A stretch of DNA of 64,000 nt from the NCBI RefSeq assembly GCF_018446385.1, contig NW_024589898.1:62001-126000 (forward strand). Direction: 5' to 3'. The notes beneath the pieces were generated by a model. That model was given only the letters and a program-made list of their open reading frames with translations. It ran no database searches and was not told the DNA's origin. Of this stretch, positions 24,240 through 38,371 are shown piece by piece. The DNA is from Zingiber officinale (lineage: Eukaryota > Streptophyta > Magnoliopsida > Zingiberales > Zingiberaceae). How positions within the stretch are numbered: the first letter of the stretch is position 1; every line of letters starts with the position of its first letter. The position numbers were made by a program, and so were the translations under genes.

Positions 24240-25063
24240 AGTCAAAATTAATTGAATTATATAATAATTAATTAAATTATTTTATATATTATTGAATTAA
24301 ATTGTATAAATGGCCTATGCTATGAGTTGCCTTAAAAAACAGACTTCCTCTTACCCCTTTTGCTGATATGTTCCTGGATCGAAAAAAGAGAATTGGTAAG
24401 AGGCTAATAGATAGGGGACATTGCCCCCAAAGGATCTGGTTCAGCCTTTGTGGATGTATCTCATCTCTTTTTATCCATACAGTCAGTTTTGCTTGAGCGT
24501 CCGGTGAAAAATAAATAATTAAATTGTAATGACTATTTAATTATAATAAAAGATGATTTTATTTATTTCGGATGATTTTTATAATCCGTTTCTAGATTAT
24601 AATAATAAAAAGAGATAAATTATGAAGATAATTTATACTTATCGTCAAATTATCTAGGAGATGGGATGATTTTTTTTAAAAAAAAAACATACTATCGGCA
24701 AAAATTAATTTCTTGCTCTAATGACTACTTAAGCCTAAAACCCAAGTTGTTAATCATTAACAAAAATAATTATTCTCTAAAAAGTAAAATAATAACAATA
24801 TAAAAGGGAGGCTATTTAATAATTCAAATAGTTTGTTTTCCCTTTAAAATAGAAAAACAATGCCGAAATAATACGATAATTTCTTCCTCGGAATTACGAC
24901 GAATGCCACCGAGCCTGGCACACTCAGGTCTCTGCCGACATCGACTTAAAGAACCATGTTGAAATTATTAATGTATTTTAAAAATATAATATTATTATAG
25001 TATTAATTTTAAAATTTATAAAACACGTATTGATTTTTAAAATACAAGTCATAAGGACAACTA
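24240..25063. other. AT-rich intergenic DNA left of the giant MULE
   Basis: Low-complexity A/T-rich sequence. No gene, clear repeat or RNA is recognised. Confidence 0.5.
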
Positions 25064-25250
25064 GGGGCAATTTACCCAAAGACGTACGTTGTATATTATA
25101 TTTATCAAAAGAGGTAAGGTACTTTTATTTATATCAAATGGTACAGATAAAAAAAATTATTTTTCAGATTACCCCTCTGACAACTTGCCAACCTCCTCTT
25201 TTTAATCATCATTTTCCAAGCATCCAAGTCACAAATTGAATTGAAAATTA
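25064..25250 (+). repeat. Left terminal inverted repeat of the giant MULE
   Basis: It begins GGGGCAATTTACCCAAAGAC and continues GTACG. The reverse complement of the right end reads GGTAATTTATCAAAAGGCGTACG-like in the same register. Further in, CCTCTTTTTAATC, ATTTTCCA, CATCCAAGTCACA here match CCTCTCTTTAGTC, ATTTTCCA, CATTCGAACCACA there. ATCAAAAG words recur inside both ends. Confidence 0.65.
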
Positions 25251-25893
25251 TTTTATGGTTCGGATGCACATCCTCTCACCGTCTCTCTCCCTCCATTCCT
25301 CTGGCTTGGTCTTATAAACACGAAAGAAATATGAACCTCCTTAACTTGTCATTCCTCCTCGTGCTAGTTGGCGGGAATGCAAAAGACCAGTTAGGGTTTA
25401 GGGATATTGGCGTAAGAGTTTCAAGAGAAGTCCAAAGGACAACAGCAGTTAAAAACATCAATGTTGAAGGACAAACTTCTAGTAAGAGTGAAATTAGTAA
25501 AATAATACAGTTAAAGATTTAGCGATGTATGTATAGATTTATTATTGTAAATAGGGTAGTGATGTAAAAAAAATTACAGTTTAGTTATAAAGGGCGATGA
25601 AAAAAATCGTGTTTATGGTTTCATTGGATGTGTGGGGAATAAATATTTAACAACACATGTAATATGATGTAATCCAATACTTAATCGATTTGCAAGGTGC
25701 TCCAGTATGATGCTAGATTTCAGCTAAACCTTGCTCATGCATGTTAGGTTAATATGGTGTTATCAGGACGTTGGGTCTGATATGCGATCATATCAGGCCT
25801 ACTTTCTGCCTTGATCAAAAGTTTTGTTTGATACCATATCTACCTTCTCTCTCGCTCAACATCTCATATCAGGCCTAACTTGGGCCTGATATC
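25251..25893. other. Left interior of the giant MULE
   Basis: A C/T-rich stretch (25260-25310) is followed by AT-rich sequence with no recognisable gene. From about 25770 CATATCAGGCC and GGGCCTGATAT words begin; these are the palindrome-family repeat found across the element. Confidence 0.45.
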
Positions 25894-28574
25894 TGTTATA
25901 GTGTATACTAAAAGCCTAGCTTTTGGTATAAACATTTATCTAGAAATAAGAATTACATTGGTCAAATGTTTACATTTATGATAAATGTAGTTGTTCAATT
26001 AATTTATATTGTAGATAACATGGTGTGTGGTATCACACACAGAGGATCATGTTATTAGTACCTTATAAATTATAAACAGTAGCTCACGACCATGATGGAA
26101 AGGAACAAACCATTGGAAGGTCGTAGTGTAATTAGGTATTAGTTTATCTTAACTATATAATTACACTAGTACACTTAGAGTGTATTGAGTAGGACCATTA
26201 GATGTCGTTTCTTTTATACTGACTTTATAAAGAAACAAAGACCTCAGTTATTATGGAAGTGTGTGCTCTTAATCCTAATATAATAACAAGCACATATATT
26301 TGATATTTATTTCTTTAATTTATCAATGGGTGAGATTTAGTTCGATGAATCAATAAGCCCGATAAATTGGGAAATGATATCACTTATAGTGTGTGTTGTT
26401 GATTATAGAAGGAAACTGTGTCCTAGTGATCTAGGTTGAGAATGTCCCCAAGAGGAGCTCATAAGGATTGTCATGTTAAACCCTGCAGGTGGACTTAGTC
26501 CGACATGACGATGAAGTTGAGTGGTACTACTCTTGGAGCTAGATATTAATTAAGTGAGTTGTCAGTAACTTACTTAATTAGTGGACATTTGTTATCTTAA
26601 ATACAGGGAGACTAACACACTCATAATAAGAAGGAACCCAAAATATAATTTGGGATTGGTGCGGTAGTTCAATAATAGTTCTTTAGTGGAATGAATTATT
26701 ATTGATGAAATTAAGTTGTGTGTTCGGGGCGAACACGGGATGCTTAATTTCATCGGGAGACCAAAACCAATTCCTCCTCTCGGTCCCTATCGTAGCCTCT
26801 AGTATATAGAGATTTATATCCACCGCATACCCATCTTCTTACCCATCCAATGGGGCCGGCCAAGCTAGCTTGGAACCCAAGCTAGGGCTGGCCAAGACCA
26901 AGTGGATGAGTCATGTAGGTGGCCGGCCAAAGCTTGGGTCCCAAGCTTAGGTGGTCGACCACTAGAATATTAAAAGGATTTTTATTAAAATTATTTCTTA
27001 TGTGGATATCATGATTTTAAAAGAGAGTTTAAAAATTAAAAATTTCCTTTTATAACATTCTACAAAAGATTAAGAGAAGAGATTAATCTCTTTCCTTATT
27101 TGTAGATTAAAAGGATGGTTTTAATTTTTGGTAAAAACTTTCCTTATTTGTAAATCATCTACATGTTTAAAAGAGAGTTTAAAATTTGAAATCTTTCCTT
27201 ATTTGTTGATTAAAGGAGGATTTTAAATTTTAAGAAAACTTTCCTTTTTAACCATGTTCATGATTTAAAAGAAAGTTTAAAAATTAATAATTCTCTTTTA
27301 TTAGTTTCTACAAAAGATTGAGAAAAGATTTGATATCTTTCCTTATTTGTAGATTAAAAGAGATTTTAATTTTTAGAGATAACTTTCTTTTTATCCACAT
27401 GTTTAAAAGAAAGATTTTAATTTATTAAATTTCCTTTTTATAAACCAATCATGAAGGGATTAAATTATTGGAGAAATTTTATAAATTTCTGGAGACAAAT
27501 TAGGAAGTTTTAATTAATTAAAACTCTCCTTGTTTGTAGCTTTGGTGTGGCCGGCCAAATAAAATTGAGAAAGAAAATTATTTTTAATTAAATAAATTTT
27601 CCTTTCAATGGAAAAGGAATTAAGGAAGTTTTTATTAAATTTTCCTTATTTGCCAAGACCAAGGATTATAAAAGAGGGGGTAGAGGAGACTTCAAGGCTA
27701 ACGACTCTATTCTATTTTTCTTTCTCTTTTCCTTGGTGTTGTGGCCGGCCAACCTCTCTTCCTCTCTTCCTCTTGGTGGTGGCCGAACCTTCTCTATTGG
27801 CTTGGAGCTCTTGTGGTGGCCGGATACTACTTGGAGAAGAAGAAGAAGAAAGAGAGAAAGCTTGTATCCCTTGGAGCTTGGTTGGTGTTTTGTTCTTCGT
27901 CCTTGGTGAAGCTTCTTTGTGTTGGCCGAACCTAGCTAGGAGGAGAAGAAGGTGCTTGGTGGTTTCTCATCTCGGAAGATCGTTGCCCACACAACGTCCG
28001 AGGTTAGAAGAGGAATACGGTAGAAGATCAAGAGGTCTTTCTAGAAGGTATAACTAGTAATTTTTCTTTCCGCATCATGCTAATTATTTATGGAAATAAT
28101 ACCAAATACAAGAGGCTTACGATTCTAGTATTTCGAATATGTTTTTCGAAGTTGTGTTCTTTTGTTTTATTTTTTCCTTGTGATTTGATTGTTCTTTTCG
28201 GTTAACCTAAAGTTATTTTAGGAAATTAAATATTAGATTTCTATAAAAGGTTTTGTCTAGTCGGTGGTGGTTGCTCCCATATCCAAGAAGGCCATGTGCC
28301 TCGCCACGTCAGTACTGGGAACCAATTATGGAAATTAATATTTAATGGAATTAATAACTTAAGGCGATTTGGGTCGAACGTGTTAAGTTCCGCAGGAGAT
28401 CCAAGTCAAAACCTAAAAGAACAAATAGATTAAGTTTTGGATCAAACGTGTTAAGTTCCGCAGGCGATCCAAAATTTAATTTAAAAGAACACATGGTAGC
28501 TAGGAAAAGGTTCAGACCTTTGTACAAAATTTTTGTACAGTGGAACCTCTAGGTTTTCCGAGTAGCAACCAACA
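25894..28574 (+). mobile_element. Solo LTR 1 of the long-LTR copia family (fossil)
   Basis: 2,681 bp, TGTTAT...CCAACA, with perfect 5-bp target duplication ATATC on both sides (25889-25893 and 28575-28579). It contains GTGAACACGGG-type and GGGAGACCAAAACCAATTCC blocks, repeated TTTCCTTATTTGTAGATTAAAA segments, CCGGCC-rich words and a TATAAAAGAG core. It is about 95% identical by eye to solo LTR 2 over its first 450 bp. The internal domain was lost, presumably by LTR-LTR recombination. It appears young relative to the host MULE. Confidence 0.9.
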
Positions 28575-28883
28575 ATATCATCCCATATCAGGTCCAGCTT
28601 GGGCCTGATATGTGATCATATCAGGTCCAACATGATCTTTTGTTAAAACTTTACTTTTACATCATATAGATCTTTTCCTCGTTAAACCCTTCCTAGCAGT
28701 TGGAAATATGTAAAATTACAAAAACTCTAGGCCCATATCAGTTGGCTTATGTCACAACCACTGATAAATTATGAAAATCTAATAGGTACATCATATACTT
28801 AGTCTTTGATAAATTTGTATGTACAACAACACTTGATTATGTAGTTGCAAATTTACTAAATTAGTTTGTAATTTATTTATCAG
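28575..28883. other. MULE interior upstream of the transposase remnant
   Basis: Contains CATATCAGGTCC and GGGCCTGATATG repeat words at 28587-28632, then AT-rich sequence ending in an acceptor-like TTATTTATCAG at 28883. This suggests an intron before the first recognisable transposase segment. Confidence 0.4.
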
Positions 28884-31048
28884 GGACGATCACATAACTG
28901 AAGAAATTCTCTCTGAGATATGGAATACACTTGATACAAATTCTAATATTGGACATGAAGCTAATGTAGGAGAATTAGCCAGAAGAAATATTCCATCGTC
29001 TTCAGAGTATAGTGGTATGCCTAACACAAATCGAAATACAAGCAGTAATTTCACATTTGATCTAAATGAAGAAGCAAGTATTCAAGAAGATGAGGTTCTG
29101 AATCCTTATACAACACTTGTGATTACTTTGAGCCTACTTGGAGTGAGGAGGAAGAGTATTATACCCGAATTGGAGAGGAATTACAATGTAATACAAATGT
29201 ACAAGAGTTCTTAGCTGATGATATGCAGATTGAACAATATGAAATTTCTCCAGAGCAGTACAGTGACTTAGAGGAGGAGTTTCCAATAGCTGATAATCCA
29301 TATATTCTAAATTCTCGATTGCTCCAAAGGCCAATTGAAGAGGCAACAGATGAGTATGAATTTTGCGTTGGACAGATTTTTCCGTCTTGATGAGAGTTCA
29401 AGAATACACTTGTGAAACATGCCATGGTTAAACATATGAGATATAACCCAGTTGACACTCGAAAAAATAAAGTAAAAGTCGTCTGCTTCAATCAACCATG
29501 TACATGGAGAGTAGTTGGCCAAGGGGATGTAGAGTTTATTGTTACTATATATATGAAGGAACACCAATGTAGCACCATTAGGGAAAGTTTTGATCATCAA
29601 GCATGCTCTTCCTCCTTTGTAGCATCTTTTGTTGAAGAGCAATTTCTTGCTAATGAATAGTACAAGCCAAGTATGATTATATCAGATATAAAAGCTAGGT
29701 TTGGAGTGACCATATCATATAGAAAAGATACATATCTCGAGAGAAAGCGATGAAGAAAGTCGTTGGAGATTATGACTAAGCATATAGAGATCTTCCACTA
29801 TATCTGCGTGAGTTAAGAGTCAGGGATCCTGAAACCTATGTGGCACTACACAAGAATGAGGATAATCAGTTCCAACGCTATCTTTGAGGTTTTGGAGCTT
29901 GTAGAAGAGTATTCAGGTCTTATCTACGCAAATTGATTGAAATTGATGTCACACATCTAAGAGGGAAATATCCGGGTATGTTGTTGATGTCTACAACAAT
30001 TGATGCTAATGACAATGTCCTCCCAGTAGCCTTTGGAATCGCTGAAGTTGAATGTGAGTCTACATGAGAGTGATTTTTGGATCATACAAAGAGATCGTTT
30101 GCTGTTGATGCAGAGTCAATGAGCATAGTATCATATAGACATCGCGACATTATATTAGCAGTTAGGAAAGTCTACCCTACCACCCATTATGCTTTCTGTT
30201 GTCACCACATGTCTTGTAATATGGTAACAGATACTGGCAGTAGGTCAGGTTTAGACTTGTTTTGGGTAGCAGCTCAAGCAAACACAACACTCCAATATGA
30301 TCTCATAATGCAGTCCATGCTTGAAAAACATCCAGATGCTCATAAGTGGCTTCAGAACATTGACCCTAAAAGATGGGCTAATTCACACTTTATTGGCAGA
30401 ATGCACACAATGCTAACCACCAATTGTGTAGAGAGTTTAAATGCTTTGTTCAAGGAGGCACGTGAACTTCCCATAAACAGGTTAATTGATAATACCAGAA
30501 GAAAGGTAGCTCAATGGTTCTATAACCGTAGGGAGGAAGTCTCAAAATGGTATGTTGCTTTGACACCTCATGCTACCAAAGAAATGGATTCAAGGAGGGA
30601 GAAAGCTAGACGATATAAAGTCTACCCCTACTCTCAATCTGAAATGGAAGTAGAGACATGAGGTGCTTCATTCATTGTTGATTTGAAGAGAAAATATTGT
30701 AACTACGGGGAGTTTCAAATTTCAGGATTGCTTTGCTCACATACAATTATCGTCATCATTCACCGAAACACGGATGTACTCCCATATTGTGAGCATTATT
30801 TTCATTCACAGAATTGGAATGCGACATACATGGATCGTATTTACCCCTGTCGAAGCAAAGAAGTTTAACCTAGGGGAGTAAACAACATTATAGTTCTATG
30901 TCCCCGTAGCCTTGAGCAGCCGGGTAGGCGAAAGAAGACATGGATCGAGTCGAGACATAACAGGAAGGTAAAATTCAAATGCAGCCAGTGCAAACAACTG
31001 AGCAATAATCGGAGGACCTGTAGAATGCCGTCAGCCCCTGGGTCTTGA
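28884..31048 (+). pseudogene. MULE transposase, decayed, with SWIM and zinc-knuckle ends
   Basis: MULE transposases cut and join Mutator-family elements. Recognisable segments in order: an acidic N-terminal part (FDLNEEASIQEDEV); a DNA-binding-type segment at 29412-29660 (VKVVCFNQPCTWRVVG, YMKEHQC); the DDE region with IDVTHLRGKYPGMLL and LPVAFGIAEVE (about 29935-30050); and the helical domain at 30077-30660 (CCHHMSCNM, NCVESLNALFKEAREL, VAQWFYNRREE). A SWIM-type zinc finger follows (30683-30868, GEFQISGLLCSH). Last is a basic tail with a knuckle CSQCKQLSNNRRTC ending at 31048. There are several stops and frame changes. The usual second catalytic Asp motif SDRH reads SYRH. It cannot encode an active enzyme. 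Confidence 0.85.
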
Positions 31049-32014
31049 CTTACTTGTAAATTGGAGGAGTTGATCCATATATTTTGTATATTTTATATGC
31101 AGTACATCCATAGAATTGTAACTAAAACAGTTGTGCAAAGTGATGTTACTGTTATATCTTTGATTGTAGTATATATTTTATAATACAGTGTTATCTATGG
31201 TATGAGAAGTGTAAACCATCCCAACAAGGCAGAACTAATACTTCACACCATATATCCATTTTGTAAAATAAAAACGCGTTAGCAGTTGTGAATACTTAGA
31301 AAAAATAGGTTTAGTCCATCTCTGTATTTCAATTCAACAGGTAGGGGTTGTTAATTTCAAAATCAAGTCAATCTATTTTAAACTATAAATAAGTTGAAAC
31401 TTAGACAAAATGAATGTTGTGATGCTTGAAAAAAAAATTGGACACCGGTTGTCGTTCATTGAAAAAAAATAGGTACACTGTTTCGTGCCAAATGACACGG
31501 AGCAAGAACTTCTTATCCAAGGTGTATAACTAAGGTTTGACACCATACATACCATCTCCCCTCTCAAACCTTTATAGGGAACGTGATTTCAAGTAAATTC
31601 AAGTAGCGTAGGGTCATCAGTGGGTTTTGGTCAAAGCCCATTGATGGACCTAGATGACCCATTTCAAGTCTGGTTAGATTCTGATATTGCAAGGACTCCA
31701 ACGATGTTATCCATTACTATTGTACAACTCTCTAAAGGTGGTAGCACGCATTGAAAAAAAAATCAGCCTTATATTAGGTCTGATATGGTACCATATCAGG
31801 CCCAATGTGACCCTGATATGATACTATATCAAGCCCAACGTGAGCTTGATATTAAAACTTAGACAAAATGATTGTTTTAAACTATAAATAAGTTGAAAAT
31901 TAGACAAAATGATTGTTGTGATGATTAAAAAAAAATTGGACACCGGTAGTCGTTCATTGAAAAAAAATAGGTGCACTATTCCGTGCCAAATGATACGGAG
32001 CAAGAACTTCTTAT

Positions 32015-34668
32015 TGTTAGGATGTATACTAAAAGCCTAGCTTTTGGTATAAACATTTATCTAGAAATAAAGAATCACATTGGTCAAATGTATACATTTA
32101 TGATAAATATAGTTGTTCAATTAATTTATATTGTAGATAACATGGTGTGTGGTGTTACACACAGAGGATCATGTTATCAGTACCTTATAAATTATAAACA
32201 GTAGCTCACGACCAAGATGGAAATGAACAACCCATTGGAAGGTCGTAGTGTAATTAGGTATTAGTTTATCTTAACTATATAATTACACTAGTACACTTAG
32301 AGAGTATTGAGTAGGACCATTAGAGGTCGTTTCTTTTATACTGACTTTATAAAGGAACAAAGACCTCAGTTATTATGGAAGTGTGTGCTCTTAATCCTAA
32401 TATAATAACAAGCACATATATTTGATATTTATTTCTTTAATTTATCAATGGGTGAGATTTAGTTCGATAAATCAATAAGTCCGATAAGTTGGGAAATGAT
32501 ATCACTTATAGTGTGTGTTGTTGATTATAGAAGGAAATTATGTCCTAGTGATCTAGGTTGAGAATGTTCCCAAGAGGAGCTCACAAGAATTATCATGTTA
32601 AACCCTGCAGGTGGGCTTAGTCCGACATGATGATAAGGTTGAGTGGTACTACTCTTGGACTAAGATATTAATTAAATGAGTTGTCAGTAACTCACTTAAT
32701 TAGTGGACATTCGACATCTTAAACACAGGGAGACTAACACACTCATAATAAGAAGGAGCCCAAAATATAATTTGGGATTGATGCGGTAGTTCAATAATAG
32801 TTCTTTAGTGGAATGAATTATTATTGATGAAATTAAGTTGTGTGTTCGGGGTGAACACGAGAAGCTTAATTTCATCGGGAGACCAAAACCAATTCCTCCT
32901 CTCGGTCCCTATCGTAGCCTCTTATATATAGAGATTTATACCCACCTTCTTACCCATCCAATGGGGCCGGCCAAGCTAGCTTGGAACCCAAGCTAGGGTC
33001 AGCCAAGACCAAGTGGATGAGCCAAGTTGGTGGTCGGCCAAAGCTTGGGTCCCAAGCTTAGGTGGCCGGCCACTAGAATATTAAAAATGATTTTTATTAA
33101 AATTATTTCTTATGTGGATATCATGGTTTTAAAATAGAGTTTAAAAAATTAAAAATTTCCTTTTATAGCTTTCTACAAAAGATTAAGAGAAGAGATTAAT
33201 CTCTTTCCTTATTTGTAGATTAAAAGGATGATTTTAATTTTTGGTAAAAACTTTCCTTATTTGTAAATCATCCATATGTTTAAAAGAGAGTTTAAAATTT
33301 GAAATCTTTCCTTATTTGTTGATTAAAAGGTGGATTTTAAATTTTAAGAAAACTTTCCTTTTTAACCATGTTCATGATTTAAAAGAGAGTTTAAAAATTA
33401 AATATTCTCTTTTATAAGTTTCTACAAAAGATTTGATATCTTTCCTTATTTGTAGATTAAAAGAGATTTTAATTTTTAGAGATAATTTTCTTTTTATCCA
33501 CATGTTTAAAAGAAAGATTTTAATTTATAAAATTTCCTTTTTACTAACCATGAAGGGATTAAAATTATTGGAGAAATTTTTATAAATTTCTGGAGACAAA
33601 TTAGGAAGTTCTAATTAATTAAAACTCTCCTTGTTTATAGCTTGTGGTGGCCGGTCATATGAATTGAGAAAATAAAATTGATTTTTAATTAATTAAATTT
33701 TCCTTTTCATGGCTAAAGAATTAAGGAAGTTTTTATTAAAATTTTCTGATTTGCCAAGACCAAGGATTATAAAAGAGGGGGTAGAGGTGCCTTCATGGGT
33801 GAACGAATCTATTCTATTTTCTCCCTCTTTTCTTCCTTGGTGTGGCCGACCCTTCTCCTTTTCTCTCTTCCTCTTATGTGGCCGAAATCCTTTATCTCTT
33901 GGAGCTTGGAGGAGGTGGCCGGATCTAGCTTGAGGAAGAAGGAGAGAAAGCTTGCATCCCTTGGAGCTTGGTTGGTGAAAAAGGTTCTTCATCCTTTAGA
34001 AGATATGCTTGGCCGAATCTTGAAGGAAGGTAGAAGAAGGTGCCTTGGTGGTTCTCATCTCAGAAGATCATTGCCCACACAATGTCCAAGGTTAGAAGAG
34101 GAATACAGTAGAAGACCTAGAGGTTTTTGTTTGCAAAAGAAAAGGTACACTAGTATTTAATTTTCGCATCATAGTAGTTTTATTTCTTTGTAAAAATACC
34201 AAATACAAGAGGCATGCGATTCTAGTATTTCAAATTAGTTTTCAATGATGTGTTCTTTTGTTTTCTTTTCGAACTTGTGCTTCGATTGTTCTTTTTGGTT
34301 AACCTAGAGTTATTTAAGGAAATTAAATATTAGATTTCCTTAAAAGGCTTTGTCTAGGCGGTGGTGGTTGCTCCCATATCCAAGAAGGCCATGTGCCTCG
34401 TCATGCGGTCCTGGAAGCCAATTTTGGAAATTAATATTTAATGGAATTAATAACTTAGGTGATTTGGATCAAACGTGTTAAGTTCCGCAGGAGATCCAAG
34501 TCTAAACCTAAAAGAACAAATAAGTTAAACTTAGGATCAAACGTGTAAAGTTCCGCAGGCGATCCAAGTTTAATTTAAAAGAACACATGGTAGCTAGGAA
34601 AAGGTTCAGACCTTTGTACAAAATTTTTATACAGTGGAACCGTTAAGCTTTCCGAGTAACAACCAACA
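32015..34668 (+). mobile_element. Solo LTR 2 of the long-LTR copia family (fossil)
   Basis: 2,654 bp, TGTTAG...CCAACA, with perfect 5-bp target duplication CTTAT (32010-32014 and 34669-34673). It is the same family and orientation as solo LTR 1, inserted into a unit of the tandem array. Independent target duplications show that solo LTRs 1 and 2 are separate insertions, not the two ends of one element. Confidence 0.9.
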
Positions 34669-35390
34669 CTTATCCAGGGTGTATAACTAAGGTTTGACAC
34701 CATATATACTATCTCCCATCTCAAACCTTCATAGGGAACATGATTTCAAGTAAATCTAAGTAGCGTAAGGCCATCAGTGGGTTTTGGTTAAAATCCACTG
34801 ATGGACCTAGACACCTCTGATTGGACCCATTTCAAGTCTGGTTAGATTCTGATATTACAAGGACTCCAACGATGTTATCCATTACTGTTGTACAGCTCTC
34901 TAAGGGTGGTAGCACGCTTTGAAAAAAAAATAACCTCATATTGGGCCTGATATGATGCTATATATAGACAAAAATAATTGTTTTAAACTATAAATAAGTT
35001 GAAACTTAGACAAAATGATTGTTGTGATGCTTGAAAAAAAAATTGGACACCGGTAGTCGTTCATTGAAAAAAAAATAGGTGCATTGTTTCGTGCCAAATG
35101 ACACGGAGCAAGAACTTCTTATCCAAGGTGTATAACTAAGGTTTAACACCATATATACCATCTCCCCTCTCAAACCTTTATAGGGAACGTGATTTCAAGT
35201 AAATCCAAGTAGTGTAGGGTCATAAGTGAGTTTTGGTCAAAGCCCACTGATGGACCTAGATACCTCTGATTGGACCCATTTCAAGTCTGGTTAGATTCTG
35301 ATATTGCAAGGACTCCAACGATGCTATCCATTACTGTTGTACAACTCTCTAAAGGTGGTAGCACGCATTGAAAAAAAAATCAGCCTCATA

Positions 35391-35422
35391 TTGGGCCTGA
35401 TATGGTACCATATCAGGCCCAA
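35391..35422. repeat. 32-bp perfect palindrome, best copy of a recurrent motif
   Basis: The left arm is TTGGGCCTGATATGGT and the right arm is its exact complement, so the site is centred on GGTACC. Variants with the same GGCCTGATAT arms and different centres recur near 25.8, 28.6, 31.8, 35.9, 36.4, 45.9, 51.4 and 55.4 kb, always inside the MULE. Confidence 0.9.
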
Positions 35423-38371
35423 CGTGGCCCTGATATGATACTATATCAAGCCTAACGTGGGCCTGATATTAAACTTAGACAAAATGATTGTTTTAAACTA
35501 TAAATAAGTTGAAACTTAGAAAAAATGATTGTTGTGATGATTAAAAAAAATTGGACACCGGTAGTCGTTCATTGAAAAAAAAATAGGTGCATTATTCCGT
35601 GTCAAATGATACGGAGCAAGAACTTCTTATCCAGGGTGTATAACTAAGGTTTGACACTATATATACTATCTCCCATCTCAAACCTTCATAGGGAACATGA
35701 TTTCAAGTAAATCTAAGTAGCGTAAGGCCATAAGTGGGTTTTGGTCAAAACCCACTGATGGACCTAGACACCTATAATTGGATCCATTTCAAGTCTGGTT
35801 AGATTCTGGTATTACAAGGACTCCAACGATTTTATCCATTACTGTTGTACAACTCTTTAAGGGTGGTAGCATGCTTTGAAAAAAAAATAACCTCATATTG
35901 GACCTGATATGGTACCATATCAGGCCCAACGTGGGTATGATATGATGCTATATATAGACAAAAATAATTGTTTTAAACTATAAATAAGTTGAAACTTAGA
36001 CAAAATGATTGTTGTGATGCTTGAAAAAAAAATTGGACACCGGTTGTCGTTCATTGAAAAAAAAAGTGCACTTTTCCGTGCCAAATGGCATGGAGCAAGA
36101 ACTTCTTATCCAGGGTGTATAACTAAGGTTTGACACCATATATACCATCTCCCCTATCAAACCTTCATAGGGAATGTGATTTTAAGTAAATCCAAGTAGC
36201 GTAGGGTCATCAGTAGGTTTTGGTCAAAGCCCACTGATGGACCTAGACACCTCTGATTCGACCCATTTCAAGTTTGGTTAGATTCTTTTATTGCAAGTAC
36301 TCCAACGGTGCTATCCATTACTATTGTACAGTTCTCTATGTGTGGTATGACGTTTTGGAAAAAAATTTAGCCTTATATTGGGCCTGATATGGTACAATAT
36401 CAGGCCCAACGTGGGTCTGATATTAAAACTTAGACAAAATGATTGTTTAAACTATAAATAAGTTAAAACTTAGACAAAATGATTGTTGTGATGCTTGAAA
36501 AAAAAATTAGACATTGGTTGTCGTTCATTGAAAAAAAAATAGGTGCACTGTTCCGTGCCAAATGGCACGGAGCAAGAACTTCTTATCCAAGGTGTATAAC
36601 TAAGGTTTGACACCATATATACCATCTCCCCTCTCAAACCTTCATAGGGAATGTGATTTCAAGTTAATCCAAGTAGTGTAGGGCCATCAGTGGGTTTTGG
36701 TCAAAACCCACTGATGGACCTAATTGTTAGAGTGTATATTAAAAGCCTAGCTTTTGTAAACATTTATTTTGAAATAAAGAATCACATTGGTCAAAAATGT
36801 CTACATTTATGCTAAGTGTAGTTGTTTAATTAATTTATATTGTAGATAACATGGTGTGTGGTGTCACACACAGAAGATCATGTTATCGGTTCTTTATAAA
36901 TTATAAACAGTAGCTCGCGACTAAGATGAAAAAGAACAAACCATTGAAATAGTCGTAGTGTAATTAGGTGTTAGTTTATCTTGGCTGATAAATTACACTA
37001 GTACACTTTGAGTGTACTGAGCAGGACCATCTAAGGTAAGTTCTTTTTGTACTGACTTGATAAAAGAACAACACTTTAGTTATTATGGAAGTGTGTGCTC
37101 TTAATCCTAATATAATAACAAGCACATATATTTAGTATTCATTTCTTTGACTTATTAAAGGGTGAGATTTAGCTCGATAAATCAATAGGCCCGATAAGTT
37201 GAGAAATGATATTACTTATAGTGTTTGTTGTTGATTATAGAAGGAAACTGTGTCCTAGTAATCTAGGTTGATAATGTCCCCAAGAGGAGCCCATAATGAT
37301 TGTCATGTTAAACCCTGCAGGTGGATTTATTTCGACATGCCGATAAGGTTGAGTGATACTACTCTTAGACTAAGACATTAATTAAAATGAGTTGTCAGTA
37401 ACTCAATTAGTTAGTGGGCATCCGACATCTTAAACACAGGGAGACTAACACACTCATATAAAAAGGAGCCCAAAATATAATTTGGGATTAATGCGGTAGT
37501 TCAATAATAATATTTTAGTGGTATGAATTATTATTGATGAAATTAACACTACAAGAAAATTGGGATTTTACAACACTTAAATGATAACGCTTTTTTTAAA
37601 AAACGTTGTCTATTTTTTTTAACAACGCTTTTAGTGAAAATCGTTGTCTATTTCATTATTTTCTTATTAATAGACAACGCTTTTCTAAAAACCGTTGTCT
37701 ATTAGTGATTTTTATGGGTCAAAGACAACGCTTCGTAAAAAACGCGTTGAAGTAGAAAAACCCCTAGGTTTCACTCGCCCACCTATCCTCCGCTAGAATA
37801 CCTCCCGAACCCTTCTCCCAACTCATCATCTCACGCCTTCTACATCCAACTCCTCCTCTCACGCCTCTCCGGCAAACCCCTCTCCGAAGTGAACTGGGAG
37901 GAAGAGGACGACAACGAGGTGTGCCCACCGCCGTATCTTTTACTTCCACTGCGTGCTTCCCGTTCCTACTCCATCGACGACGAAGCCCCTCCTTCTCGCG
38001 ACCTCTTTCTTCCGCCCCGGCCGATGAGGCAGCCGCCTTGGAGAGAGACGTCGCTCAATGTTCCGCCCCGGCTGATGAGGCAGCCCCTCCTTCTCCCGGC
38101 CTCTTTCTTGAGTTTAGAGATGGATCTCAAGTGGCTCAATGTTCCCTCTTCGTTGTTCTCTTAAATTTCTGTGTTTTGAAGTTTCTTTCTTAGCCAGTAG
38201 TAATCTTCAGAATCAAGTAGAGTTTGTTCTAGAAAAGAAGTTCTAACTTTAAATTTCCTCGAAAGCCGTCTCCTCCACTGGGATTCGGCGCTGGAGAACG
38301 ACAGACATTACTGCACCAGGAAACCCCGTCGTCTGACGCTACATTCCAAGATATGGCCGTTAGGCGACCCC

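Larger units (their letters stand above)
31313..36724 (+). repeat. Tandem array of a unit of about 480 bp with embedded palindrome
   Basis: About six head-to-tail units. The marker TTGGACACCGGT or close variants lies near 31438, 31936, 35041, 35551, 36033 and 36508; spacing is 446-510 bp once solo LTR 2 is removed. Each unit reads, in order, CAAATGRCACGGAGCAAGAA, GGTTTGACACCATATATACC, CCCACTGATGGACC, CTGGTTAGATTCTG and a GGGCCTGATAT/ATATCAGGCCC block. The array continues after the copia element at 45655-45960. It is non-coding and well conserved between units. Confidence 0.88.

Noticed and set aside
27608-28057. 149-codon frame near the 3' part of solo LTR 1, with similar frames in the other LTR copies
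   Set aside because: The frames differ in length and phase between LTR copies and contain no known domain; they arise from the GC-rich part of the LTR.
25894-34668. Solo LTRs 1 and 2 as the two ends of a single retrotransposon enclosing the MULE transposase
   Set aside because: Each has its own perfect and different target duplication (ATATC and CTTAT), and the DNA between them is MULE sequence, not a copia internal domain.
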